Shown: piece by piece, positions 1-7,187 of the stretch
How positions within the stretch are numbered: the first letter of the stretch is position 1
Layout: every line of letters starts with the position of its first letter
Assembly: GCA_018623405.1 (NCBI GenBank)
Contig: JAAZVO010000087.1
Coordinates: 1-9,738 of the forward strand
DNA length: 9,738 bases
DNA from: Crocinitomicaceae bacterium
Lineage (GTDB): Bacteria; Bacteroidota; Bacteroidia; Flavobacteriales_G; Salibacteraceae
Direction: 5' to 3'
Translations under genes and position numbers: made by a program
Notes under the pieces: model-generated
Told to the model about the DNA's origin: nothing
Seen by the model: only the letters and a program-made list of their open reading frames with translations
Database searches by the model: none

Positions 1-1089
1 ATTGGAAGTAACATTTCTAAAAACGGATTTCAATACGATTTAACGCAACAACATTTCGAGAAAATTAGGAATTGGGTGCTTAAGAAGGACGAAAACCTGC
101 TTTCAAAATTTCATTTAGCAGGTTTTTCAGGTGGGGCTAGGGTAGCAGTGTGGATGGCATATGATTACACGTTGCCCTCTGTGGCCGGTTTTTGTGCAGG
201 TGTTCCGAATAACAATAAAACAATGGTTGAGCAAAAGTTTTATTATGGGGTAACAGGCATCAAAGATTTTAATTACATCGAGATGACTCAGCTAACTGAA
301 GGATTTTTGAGCTTAAACAATTTTGTTTCAATTATTGAGGGAAAGCATGATTGGGCAGATAATGAAGAGATGGATTTGGTTTTTAAATGGTTTAAATTGA
401 ATGAAATTAGAAATGGTATTTCTGAGGCAGCAAATTATCCCGTAAATAAATGGCTTGATGAATATAAAGATGCTTTAATGCAGCGCGACCAAAATGCACC
501 AATTGAAATATTATATAATCAAATTGTTAAAGGCTCTGCCTTATTTCATGATGTTTTAGATATCTCGTTTTTTGAGAACGAGAAAACAAACTTTCGTGAA
601 AACTATAAAGGTTGGCCTAGTTTCTCAAAAAATAAAACTGTTGCTACCTATGCAGAAAGAAGTTGGGACAGCAAATTTGCGGTAGCGTTAAACCAAGACG
701 ACCCATTTTTTCATTGGAATGGATATTTGGAAAAACTAGAAGAAGAAATTAATAACGCCCCAAACCAAGTGATTAAAAGAGGTATGGAAAGAGTTTATCC
801 ATACCTTTCGTTAGTGAGTTTTCTTCAGATGGATGGTTACTATAAATTGGAAAAGCTAGACTCTGCCAAGTTTTGGTTAGAGATGTTAGCAAATATTGAC
901 CCTGAAAACCCTGATGTTTATTACTACAAGGCTTTATTTAATGCTAATGATAACTTCCAAGTAGTCCAAAGCTTGGATAAATCTATTACGTTAGGGTTTA
1001 ATGACTACAAAAAGCTTTTAAATCAAAAGGAATTTGCAACACTCAATAAACAAGATTGGATTAATGCCATAAAAAAAGGGGCTAAATAG
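1..1089 (+). CDS. Alpha/beta hydrolase with TPR-like C-terminal region, 5'-partial
   Basis: The reading frame is open from the first base to the TAG at 1087-1089, so the gene starts upstream of the window. A GTG at 76-78 is not the start, because the codons before it already encode family-like sequence (GSNISKNG near the beginning). Counting from the first codon, the nucleophile elbow GFSGG puts Ser at about 43, the GxxDFNY motif gives a likely acid at Asp 89, and GKHDWAD gives a likely catalytic His 116. Together these form a plausible serine-hydrolase triad. The final 100 or so residues look helical and TPR-like (for example ANIDPENPDVYYYKAL). The substrate cannot be told from sequence; esterase or peptidase-like activity is the family expectation. 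A secretion signal, if any, lies outside the window. The gene ends inside a hairpin terminator and converges on the next gene. Confidence 0.8.
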   Translation: MGSNISKNGFQYDLTQQHFEKIRNWVLKKDENLLSKFHLAGFSGGARVAVWMAYDYTLPSVAGFCAGVPNNNKTMVEQKFYYGVTGIKDFNYIEMTQLTEGFLSLNNFVSIIEGKHDWADNEEMDLVFKWFKLNEIRNGISEAANYPVNKWLDEYKDALMQRDQNAPIEILYNQIVKGSALFHDVLDISFFENEKTNFRENYKGWPSFSKNKTVATYAERSWDSKFAVALNQDDPFFHWNGYLEKLEEEINNAPNQVIKRGMERVYPYLSLVSFLQMDGYYKLEKLDSAKFWLEMLANIDPENPDVYYYKALFNANDNFQVVQSLDKSITLGFNDYKKLLNQKEFATLNKQDWINAIKKGAK

Positions 1090-1097
1090 CCCCTTTT
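1074..1097. terminator. Bidirectional rho-independent terminator between convergent genes
   Basis: A GC-rich stem GGGGCT / AGCCCC (1078-1083 with 1088-1093) has a four-base loop. It is extended by AAAA on the left and TTTT on the right, and a further T-rich stretch follows to 1107. Because A and T runs flank both arms, the hairpin can end transcription from both sides: the alpha/beta hydrolase (+) and the lipoprotein (-). The hydrolase stop codon TAG lies within the hairpin. Confidence 0.8.
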
Positions 1098-1115
1098 ACT
1101 TTTTTTGAGAATGTT

Positions 1116-1577
1116 TTATTTCTTAGTGCAGGTATAACCTAAGTTTCTCCAATAATCTACTTCGCTTTCAAATTCATCTGCAGTAAAGTAGTATGAACCA
1201 CATTCTGTAACTGTCCAACCGCCTGTATCTACACATTCGTAACAAATATCATTTACAGTAACTGTAGTGCTTGTTTTGTCTTCTTTCTTTTCATTTTTTG
1301 AGATGGCATTAAGCTCAATGGTGTATGTTCCAGGCATATCCCAGCTATGTGTAGCAGATTCGCCAATATATTCTTCATCAACAGCAAAAAAGAAAGAGGC
1401 AGAGCCTTCCACTGTCCATTCTAAAGTTTCTGCATTTTCAGAGCAAGAAGTCATGGTTAAAACATCAAATACTTCAATTTCTCCAGTAGGAGATAAGTTA
1501 ATACAAGCTTCGGGCTCTTTAACACAAGAGGTTAATAATAATGAAGCTCCTGCTAGGGTAAAAAGTAATTTTTTCAT
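1116..1577 (-). CDS. Small PKD-domain lipoprotein with C-terminal cysteine motif
   Basis: This is a 153-residue protein of unknown function. The N-terminus is a lipoprotein signal (MKKLLFTLAGASLLLTSC) with the lipidated Cys at residue 18, so it is probably anchored in the envelope. Residues of about 25-110 resemble a PKD/Ig-like beta-sandwich: SWDMPGTYTIELNA matches the usual PKD strand with aromatic residue, G-T-Y and alternating hydrophobics. Cys 25 and Cys 45 could form a disulfide. A separate tail holds Cys 112, 115, 126 and 150 in a CxxC...C...C pattern ending GYTCTKK. I recognise this tail as recurring in small Bacteroidota lipoproteins, but no function is known to me. A likely promoter lies directly upstream, and the gene ends at the shared terminator with the hydrolase, so it is probably monocistronic. 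Confidence 0.85.
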   Translation of the reverse strand: MKKLLFTLAGASLLLTSCVKEPEACINLSPTGEIEVFDVLTMTSCSENAETLEWTVEGSASFFFAVDEEYIGESATHSWDMPGTYTIELNAISKNEKKEDKTSTTVTVNDICYECVDTGGWTVTECGSYYFTADEFESEVDYWRNLGYTCTKK

Positions 1578-1594
1578 TTGGATTAATTTGTGAG

Positions 1595-1602
1595 CAAAAC
1601 TA
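1595..1602 (-). promoter_or_regulatory. Bacteroidota-type -7 box (TAGTTTTG) for the lipoprotein gene
   Basis: On the minus strand TAGTTTTG matches the Bacteroidota -7 consensus TAnnTTTG exactly. It lies 17 bases before the ATG, leaving a short leader of roughly 10 bases, which is common in this phylum. The -33 element is weak: TTG triplets occur, but not at the usual spacing of about 19-21 bases. The box sits in the short gap between the lipoprotein and the CotH-type gene. Confidence 0.45.
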
Positions 1603-1633
1603 TGCCTATATCATTATCAATATATGACAATGG

Positions 1634-3822
1634 TCAATTTTTTACAATCTTAGATTGAAATAACTCACCATCTTTATTTTCAATGTGCAATAGGTATAAA
1701 CCTTTAGGAAGGTCTGAAATGTCAATGGAAATCAACCCATTATTTAAACTTGGCTGAGTGCTGATAAGCAATTTTCCGGTGGCATCAAAAAGGTTAATTT
1801 TTGAAGGTGATTGCCCATCAAAACATTGATTTTCAATAAATAACAAATTCGAAGTGGGGTTTGGGTAAACTTCAAAGTAGAAACGCTCAGATTTTTCAAT
1901 TTCCTCACCAATACTAACAACCTCATCACAATCTGATGGCATGTTAATGTCTAACCATTGTAACCTTGCAGTAACCCATGCTTTTAAATAATCTATTTCT
2001 TCTTGGTAAGTCTCTCCAACAAAAGCATTAGGCCAAACGTATCTGCCTAAGGTATTCCAAAAATCGTGGTTTCTGTAAACAGCATCGCCAAGTTCAACCA
2101 TGCCTGAATCAATAACTGCTATAACAGAATCGGTATGCAGTGGACCATTTCTTAACTCAAACCATCTACAATTTAAATAACTGGCAAAGGCGGGGTCTTC
2201 CAATAGTTTCTGATACCAAAACAAACGATTGCCTCCTCCATCATAAATCCAACCGTAAGTGTACTCAGCTCCATCTGTACCATAATTAACATTGCCATAG
2301 CCTAAGTTAAAATCCCAAATAGGCCCCATGTGGACCTTACCACCATCATTTGCATGTTGTTTATGTAAGTAAACTGAAAACCTAAATGCATCTACATTTT
2401 TAGATAACTCTTGAATAATAAAAAAATCTGCAAAGCTTTGTTTATCAATATACTGATGATAGCCCTTTACAGGATTTGCAAATTTTTCTGACAGTAAAAC
2501 ATCTTCAAAACCCGTAATAAAATCTCTTATATATTGTTTTTGTTTTGGATGAATTATGTCCGCATCCGGGTAATAATATTGATAGGTTTGATTTCTGTAG
2601 CCCGGAAAAATAGTATCATGATAAGCGGTAAAGGCATTGTATGTGGTGTCGCTATCCCAATCTTTTTTATAAAATGTACCCGCCTGTAAGCTCAACTCCT
2701 GAAGTATCACTTGTATGTAACCTAGCTATATCTACACGGTTTCTATCCCTTTTAATTTTTTCAGTAAAAACATAAGTGCCCAAATAATAATCGTTGAACA
2801 TTACTTCGGCTAACTTGGTAGGAGGGGAGTAATCTAAAAACTTGCTTCCTAAATTGTAAGTAAGATAGTTTCTTAATAAAGACTTATCTGAAAAAGGAGC
2901 ATACAATATCCAATCATTTTCTAAGTCGAACCCTAAAATATCTTGGTCAAGGTTATTTCCGTTCACATCTACGGTTTCAAACCTAAAAGACTTTTTTGGA
3001 AAAGCTAACGTGCTGTTTCCTCTATATTTTATGGTAATATTTCCACTGTATTCATCTCCAATACCTTTAAAAGCATTCATTCCACCATTTCTGTCGTAAT
3101 GTATTTGAAGCGTTCCGGGTACTTTGGCATTGTCGTTTACACCACTTGCAGTAATATTAAAAACAGGTAAATGAGTTTCAGCTTCAAAATATTTGGGCTC
3201 GTCAAACCAAGTTGGATTATTTCGATAATAGGTGTTTGTATTTCTTAAACCAACGTGCAGGAAAAAATTAGAACTCATGTCTAAACCCCCGCCAAATTTA
3301 TTGTGTACCTGAATGGCTAAAACATTTTTTCCCGGCCTTATCAAATAATTTAATTGCTGTCTTCTTATTGTATATTGTAAAGGCTTTTCTCCCTTGTAAA
3401 GTCTAGCCTCCATTGAATATGTTGCTTCTTGATTAAAAGGTGGCTCAAGAGGTACCTATATTTTCTCTAGCACACTCAATTCCGTTTAAATAGGCCACGA
3501 AGCCGTCATCAAAATCTCCTGAAAGAATCATGGCATTAACCTAAGTAGTATCAAAAATATTAAACTCAATACGTAGGTAAACAGATGTATCATAAGGAAT
3601 TAAGGTAGAATCATCTCCATCTTCGAAACCAAAACCACCGGGACCAGACTTCCATGTAGCATCGTTAAAATTAGTGGTATTCCAACCCGTTGGGGGTTGT
3701 TGGTCTCCCTCAAAGTAACGCCAAGTATCATACGGGTAAACAATTGTTTTCCAATGATCTACAAAGCCATATTGAGCATTTGCTAGTAATGAAACAAGTG
3801 AAAAAAAAAAGAGATACCTCAT
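1634..3822 (-). pseudogene. Secreted CotH-kinase-fold protein with T9SS sorting domain, disrupted by three lesions
   Basis: One gene is split into three reading frames: 3541-3822, 2667-3413 and 1634-2710. The span is 2189 bases. Removing one base at each of two frameshifts leaves exactly 729 codons, a 728-residue protein. Lesions: in-frame TAG at 3541-3543 (codon 94), a +1 shift near 3448-3450 and a +1 shift near 2671-2674, where minus-strand TTTT would be in frame as TTT. Restored features: signal peptide (MRYLFFFSLVSLLANAQ); N-terminal domain with DDGFVAYLNG; CotH motifs RGNSTLAFPKKSFRFE (about 267), LGTYVFTEKIKRDRNRVDI (about 347) and IWDFNLGYGN (about 501); T9SS type A sorting domain from VYPNPTS (about 651) to the end. 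Some CotH proteins are secreted protein kinases; here the substrate is unknown. The intact protein would be secreted or surface-attached. The stop is TGA. Sequence error is the alternative to true decay. Confidence 0.85.
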
Positions 3823-3882
3823 AATGGTTTTATTGGACGCTGCAATTTATGGATTAATAAAATATCAAAAAAGTGAGAAATG

Positions 3883-3916
3883 TTTTGTTTTTTAATGAAT
3901 TGATTGTGAATATTTG
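3883..3916 (+). promoter_or_regulatory. Candidate promoter for the PLP-enzyme gene
   Basis: TTTTG at 3883-3887 resembles a Bacteroidota -33 box. It is followed after 21 bases by AATATTTG at 3909-3916, one mismatch from the -7 consensus TAnnTTTG. Transcription would begin about 10 bases before the ATG at 3933, matching the short leader predicted for the lipoprotein gene. No clear Shine-Dalgarno sequence is visible. The region between the two divergent genes (3823-3932) holds no other recognisable signal, and no -7 box was found for the CotH gene. Confidence 0.35.
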
Positions 3917-3932
3917 ACCCAAATAAAATTTT

Positions 3933-5135
3933 ATGAGTAAAGAGAGCGCAAACCAAATTCAAGACTTACAATTTTTTGGAGAGTATGGAGGAATAAACCC
4001 TTCAATAACAGATTCTTCGACATTTACATTTATGAGTGCCCGTTCAATGGAAGAGCTTTTTGAAATTGAGCGTGAAGGTTGCTATTTGTATTCGCGGCAT
4101 ACAAATCCAATGAATGCTTATTTAGGGCAAGCATTGGCAAGTTTAGAAGGCACTGAGGCTGCACATGTAGCAGGTTCGGGCATGGGGTCAATATCATCTG
4201 TGATATTGCAATTGTGTAACTCGGGTGATGAAATTGTTGCTGCAAGAACCATCTATGGGGGAACTTATGCCTTTTTCAAAAACTTTTTACCAAAATTTAA
4301 TATCAAAGTAAATTTTGTTGACATTACTAATTTAGAAAAAGTGGAAACCGCTATAAATCAAAACACAAAAATGATTTATTGCGAGGGTATATCTAACCCT
4401 TTGTTAGAAATAGCCAATATTCCTGAATTATCGAAAATTTCAAGAGCCAAAAATTTAAAATTGGTTGTTGATAATACTTTTTCGCCTTTTGTGCTAAAGC
4501 CCAAGGAGTTGGGGGCAGATATTGTAATCCATTCACTCACCAAGTTTATTAATGGCTCAAGCGATACTTTGGGTGGAGTTGTTTGTGCATCTAAAGAGTT
4601 TATTTCTCAAATGATTGATGTAAACTCAGGTGCGGCAATGTTACTTGGTCCTGTAATGGATGGTTTAAGAGCGGCTAGCATTTTAAAAAACATCCACACG
4701 CTTCATTTACGTATGAAAAAGCACAGCGAAAATGCGATGTTTATTGCTAAAAAGCTTGAAGAATCGGGCGTTAGGGTGGTGTATCCTGGACTTGAATCTC
4801 ACCGTTCTTATGGCTTGATAAGTGAACTTCATCAAAAAGAATATGGCTACTCAGGTTTGTTAACCATAGATGCAGAAAACCACGAAAGGGCAAATACCTT
4901 GATGGAGTTAATGCAAGAAGAAAACATCGGATATCTTGCGGTTAGTCTTGGTTTTTACAAAACGTTATTTTCTTCGCCCGGCTCTTCTACCTCAAGTGAA
5001 ATTCCTGAAGATGAACAAGCTGAAATGGGCCTAAGCTCAGGCTTGGTTAGAATGAGTATTGGGTTAGATGAAGATATTGAACGCACTTGGCAGCGAATGC
5101 AAAAATGCTTGAGGGCGGTAGGCTTAATGAAATAA
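3933..5135 (+). CDS. Cys/Met-metabolism PLP-dependent enzyme (methionine gamma-lyase / cystathionine gamma-lyase-like)
   Basis: This 400-residue cytoplasmic enzyme has the typical length of the family and is predicted to act on sulfur amino acids (gamma- or beta-elimination, or transsulfuration). Compared from memory with Pseudomonas putida methionine gamma-lyase, it keeps Tyr53 and Arg55 (YSRHTNP), Ser82-Gly83-Met84 (GSGMGSIS), Tyr108, Asp180 (VVDNTFSPF), the PLP lysine Lys204 (HSLTKFINGSSD) and Arg373 (GLVRMSIGL), which binds the substrate carboxylate. It differs at Gly110 (YGGT), where methionine gamma-lyases have a Cys. It also has PGSSTSSE where many relatives have a His after the S-x-T. 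These changes make the exact reaction uncertain: methionine gamma-lyase, cystathionine gamma-lyase and cystathionine gamma-synthase all remain possible. The ATG at 3933 follows a plausible promoter. The gene ends TAA, directly abutting the stop codon of the convergent gene, with no terminator visible. Confidence 0.9.
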   Translation: MSKESANQIQDLQFFGEYGGINPSITDSSTFTFMSARSMEELFEIEREGCYLYSRHTNPMNAYLGQALASLEGTEAAHVAGSGMGSISSVILQLCNSGDEIVAARTIYGGTYAFFKNFLPKFNIKVNFVDITNLEKVETAINQNTKMIYCEGISNPLLEIANIPELSKISRAKNLKLVVDNTFSPFVLKPKELGADIVIHSLTKFINGSSDTLGGVVCASKEFISQMIDVNSGAAMLLGPVMDGLRAASILKNIHTLHLRMKKHSENAMFIAKKLEESGVRVVYPGLESHRSYGLISELHQKEYGYSGLLTIDAENHERANTLMELMQEENIGYLAVSLGFYKTLFSSPGSSTSSEIPEDEQAEMGLSSGLVRMSIGLDEDIERTWQRMQKCLRAVGLMK

Positions 5136-5633
5136 TTATTTTAAGGCTTTCTTGATAAGCTTTAAGGCCCAATCGTAATGGCTTGAGGTGGCAGAAACAA
5201 AATATGCCCCCAATGAGGTGCTTCCTATCCATGCGTACTTTTTTTTGGCGAACAATGCTTCATCAGAATATTGCTCAATTAACCTCCTTACATCGTTGTA
5301 TGAAGCCTTAAAAGCGGCTATTACTTCATTGTAAGGGGTTTGGTTGTAACTTATCCATATTGCACGATTCAGATCGGGAACGATTTTCCATGTGTAACCT
5401 TCTGCGGGCATTGCGAGTTTTTTGCCTGCCATTCCTTCTTCGTGCCACCTCAACATCATTAAATGCCAATGGTGCAAATGCGCCAAAACATCTCTAATGT
5501 TGCGGTTCATGTATTCTAAATGAAACTCCTTATCACGTTTTTCAGCAGATAATCCATCAATAAAGCCCAAAAGCTTTTGATAATTAGCTTCGTTTAATTG
5601 TAATAATTCTTGTTTGTTTTGAGGACGTGGCAT
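5136..5633 (-). CDS. ClbS/DfsB family (DUF1706) four-helix bundle protein
   Basis: This is a 165-residue cytoplasmic protein with no signal peptide. It carries the family hallmarks throughout: MPRPQNKQELL at the start, RNIRDVLAHLHHWHLM at 44-59, PAEGYTWK at 76-83, PDLNR at 86-90 and SSHYDWALKLIKK at 150-162. The fold is a DinB-like four-helix bundle. The best-known member, ClbS, protects the colibactin-producing host by hydrolysing the cyclopropane warhead of that genotoxin. Most other members have no known substrate, and nothing here shows a colibactin-type target. The ATG at 5631-5633 lies 64 bases after the stop of the upstream VOC gene, and that gap shows no terminator and no consensus -7 box, so read-through from the upstream genes is possible. 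Its TAA at 5136-5138 directly touches the TAA of the convergent PLP enzyme. Confidence 0.88.
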   Translation of the reverse strand: MPRPQNKQELLQLNEANYQKLLGFIDGLSAEKRDKEFHLEYMNRNIRDVLAHLHHWHLMMLRWHEEGMAGKKLAMPAEGYTWKIVPDLNRAIWISYNQTPYNEVIAAFKASYNDVRRLIEQYSDEALFAKKKYAWIGSTSLGAYFVSATSSHYDWALKLIKKALK

Positions 5634-5697
5634 GTGGTTAAATATTTGCCACTAATTAATAAATTGAATTTTAGACCTCAAATGATAATTGTCAACC

Positions 5698-6075
5698 TTA
5701 TTCTATGCGCCACGGTGGGTTTTTTCGGTTTTCTCCTGCATAAAACAACACCAACTGATTGCCATCTGGGTCTTTTAGTCTTGCTTCTCTCCATAGCCAA
5801 GGCTTATCGGTAGGAGGCTCATCAAAAACTACCCCATTGTCTTCTAAAAAAGAGCAATATCCATCTAAATTTTCAATTTCAAAATAGATCATGGCTCCAA
5901 GGTCGTTTTGTATTTTTTCATGATAATGTATAGAAAGCGTAGCATCACCATCAGGCATTTCGAAGCGTGCATACCTATCGTTTGAATGAACAATGAGGTT
6001 TAAACCTAATAACTTATAAAATGCAATTGAGCGCTTTAGGTTGGAGCAGGGGAGTGTTACTTGGTTTAAATTCAT
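5698..6075 (-). CDS. VOC-superfamily protein (glyoxalase/bleomycin-resistance fold)
   Basis: The 125-residue length is right for a single-chain VOC protein with two beta-alpha-beta-beta-beta modules (about 4-56 and 61-113). The first module has VTLPCSNLKRSIAFYKLLGL, and the second ends with the hallmark REARLKDPDGNQLVLF at about 96-111. These proteins are normally cytoplasmic, often dimeric, and may bind a divalent metal. Members include glyoxalase I, dioxygenases and drug-binding resistance proteins. The usual N-terminal metal-ligand His is not evident in the first strand, so catalysis by the classical metal site is uncertain and the ligand is unknown. The start ATG shares one base with the upstream stop (TAATG), implying translational coupling to the YciI-like lipoprotein. 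Confidence 0.88.
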   Translation of the reverse strand: MNLNQVTLPCSNLKRSIAFYKLLGLNLIVHSNDRYARFEMPDGDATLSIHYHEKIQNDLGAMIYFEIENLDGYCSFLEDNGVVFDEPPTDKPWLWREARLKDPDGNQLVLFYAGENRKNPPWRIE

Positions 6076-6578
6076 TAAATAGCTTCTTTTCCTATGGTTT
6101 TATGAATATCGTTTACTGCCATTAAGGCTGCGCTGCCATACCACTCTTTTAATTCCATTATTAGACTGCCTGCTTTAATGGCGGGGTCTGAATTGGTTAA
6201 GGCCTCGGCTTCTGCAATAGTGCCTACGTTAAAAATGTAAATACCTCTTATTTCTCCGTCACCAAAAAAAGGACCTACCAATACTAACTTTCCCTCTTCA
6301 GCCATTCTGCCGATATTTTCTAGATGGGCCCTTTGCAGCTCAGCAGCTTCCTCAGGAGTTCTATCTCTATTTGGGCCTCTTTTTAAGAATGCCATTACGT
6401 ACTTTTTCATGCCGTAGGCATCGGCACCATATTGCTTTGCCAAGGTAGAGTCGTAATGTGTTGAGGTTTCTTCTGTAGTTTTTTCTGCTTCAACTTCTTT
6501 TATTGCTGAGTTATTTGGTTGGGCACAGCTGTAAGTTAAATAAAGTATTAGTAAGGTTAATAATTGCGATAATTTCAT
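6075..6578 (-). CDS. YciI-like domain lipoprotein
   Basis: The 167-residue protein starts with a hydrophobic signal ending LTYSC, so Cys 18 is the likely lipidated residue; the lipobox is loose (Thr at -3). A low-complexity, Glu/Thr-rich linker follows at about 20-55. Residues of about 58-150 form a YciI-like (YCII-related, ferredoxin-like fold) domain: KKYVMAFLKRGPNRDRTPEE, then LQRAHLENIGRMAEEGKLVL, LVGPFFGDGEIRGIYIF and TNSDPAIKAG. His 85 and Asp 131 correspond to the conserved His/Asp pair suspected to be the active site of the family. YciI proteins are usually small and cytoplasmic, so the lipid anchor is notable. The function is unknown. The gene overlaps the VOC gene by one base at TAATG and lies 33 bases after the pentapeptide gene, so operon membership is likely. 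A TACTTTG just upstream only partly resembles a -7 box. Confidence 0.85.
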   Translation of the reverse strand: MKLSQLLTLLILYLTYSCAQPNNSAIKEVEAEKTTEETSTHYDSTLAKQYGADAYGMKKYVMAFLKRGPNRDRTPEEAAELQRAHLENIGRMAEEGKLVLVGPFFGDGEIRGIYIFNVGTIAEAEALTNSDPAIKAGSLIMELKEWYGSAALMAVNDIHKTIGKEAI

Positions 6579-6611
6579 GGCTAGGTTAGATTTAAATACA
6601 AAGTAAACTTT

Positions 6612-7160
6612 TTACGAAACCTTTATTCCGAAATAATCTGTAATGCCCTCTATAAATTCTCTAGAAACCTTAAGTTCTTTAATAGTATTGATTTGAGGGT
6701 TTATTGAAAAGTTATAGGAATAGGTTAGGTCAGTTTTTTTGAGGTTTGTATTTTCAAATAAGGCTTCTTGAAGATCACAATTTGCAATTATTGCCTCTTC
6801 CAGGTTGGTGCCCGAAAAATCAACTCCATGCATTTTATAATCGTTAAACTGAAAACCTTCACACTTAAGGCCTGTAAACGAGGAGTAATCTAATTGACAT
6901 TTTTCAAATTTGGCTTGAAATATAAAGGTATTGATGTCTTGAAATTTTAGCCCCATCATTTTACTGTCTTTAAAAAGGCAGCTTTTAATAGCAATCATGT
7001 TGAGATTGGCATTGCTAAAATTGCAACTGTAGAAGTTACACTCTTCGAAACTGAAATTAAAGAAGTTTAGGTTGGAGAAGTCGCAATTGTAAAAATCGCA
7101 GCATTCGTATTGGTCTTTTTTAAGTGATTTTAGGTTTTTAAAAGTTTGGTCTTCTACCAT
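6612..7160 (-). CDS. Pentapeptide-repeat protein (Qnr/MfpA/McbG-like fold)
   Basis: This is a 182-residue cytoplasmic protein with no signal sequence. From about residue 18 to 152 it shows tandem five-residue units with Phe or Leu at the centre (CDFYN, CDFSN, CNFYS, CNFSN, VDFSG, TNLEE, CDLQE, TNLKK), which fold into a right-handed quadrilateral beta-helix. Some proteins of this shape (Qnr, MfpA, McbG) mimic DNA and protect DNA gyrase from quinolones or microcin B17; many others have unknown roles. A non-repeat tail at 153-182 (SINPQINTIKELKVSREFIEG...) matches the ending I remember from related Bacteroidota proteins and may mediate dimerisation. At least nine cysteines sit in the repeats. 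The ATG at 7158-7160 follows the restored stop of the upstream broken membrane-protein gene by 27 bases, suggesting an operon. Gyrase protection is not shown by sequence alone. Confidence 0.88.
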   Translation of the reverse strand: MVEDQTFKNLKSLKKDQYECCDFYNCDFSNLNFFNFSFEECNFYSCNFSNANLNMIAIKSCLFKDSKMMGLKFQDINTFIFQAKFEKCQLDYSSFTGLKCEGFQFNDYKMHGVDFSGTNLEEAIIANCDLQEALFENTNLKKTDLTYSYNFSINPQINTIKELKVSREFIEGITDYFGIKVS

Positions 7161-7187
7161 ACATTTTAGCTTTTTGCTTTTCGAAAA

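Noticed and set aside
76..78. GTG as the start of the hydrolase gene
   Set aside because: The frame is open upstream to the edge and encodes family-like residues, so the gene is truncated by the window.
1267..1593. Plus-strand ORF of 108 codons opposite the lipoprotein gene
   Set aside because: It is a shadow of the minus-strand lipoprotein, which has a clear signal peptide and domain structure; the plus-strand translation has no recognisable features.
2667..2710. Programmed ribosomal frameshift in the CotH-type gene
   Set aside because: A T/A-rich slippery-looking stretch is present, but the same gene also has a nonsense codon and another frameshift, and CotH proteins are not known to need frameshifting.
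5136..5165. Possible terminator hairpin after the PLP enzyme
   Set aside because: Only a four-base GCTT/AAGC pairing is visible, inside the convergent coding region and without a following T run.
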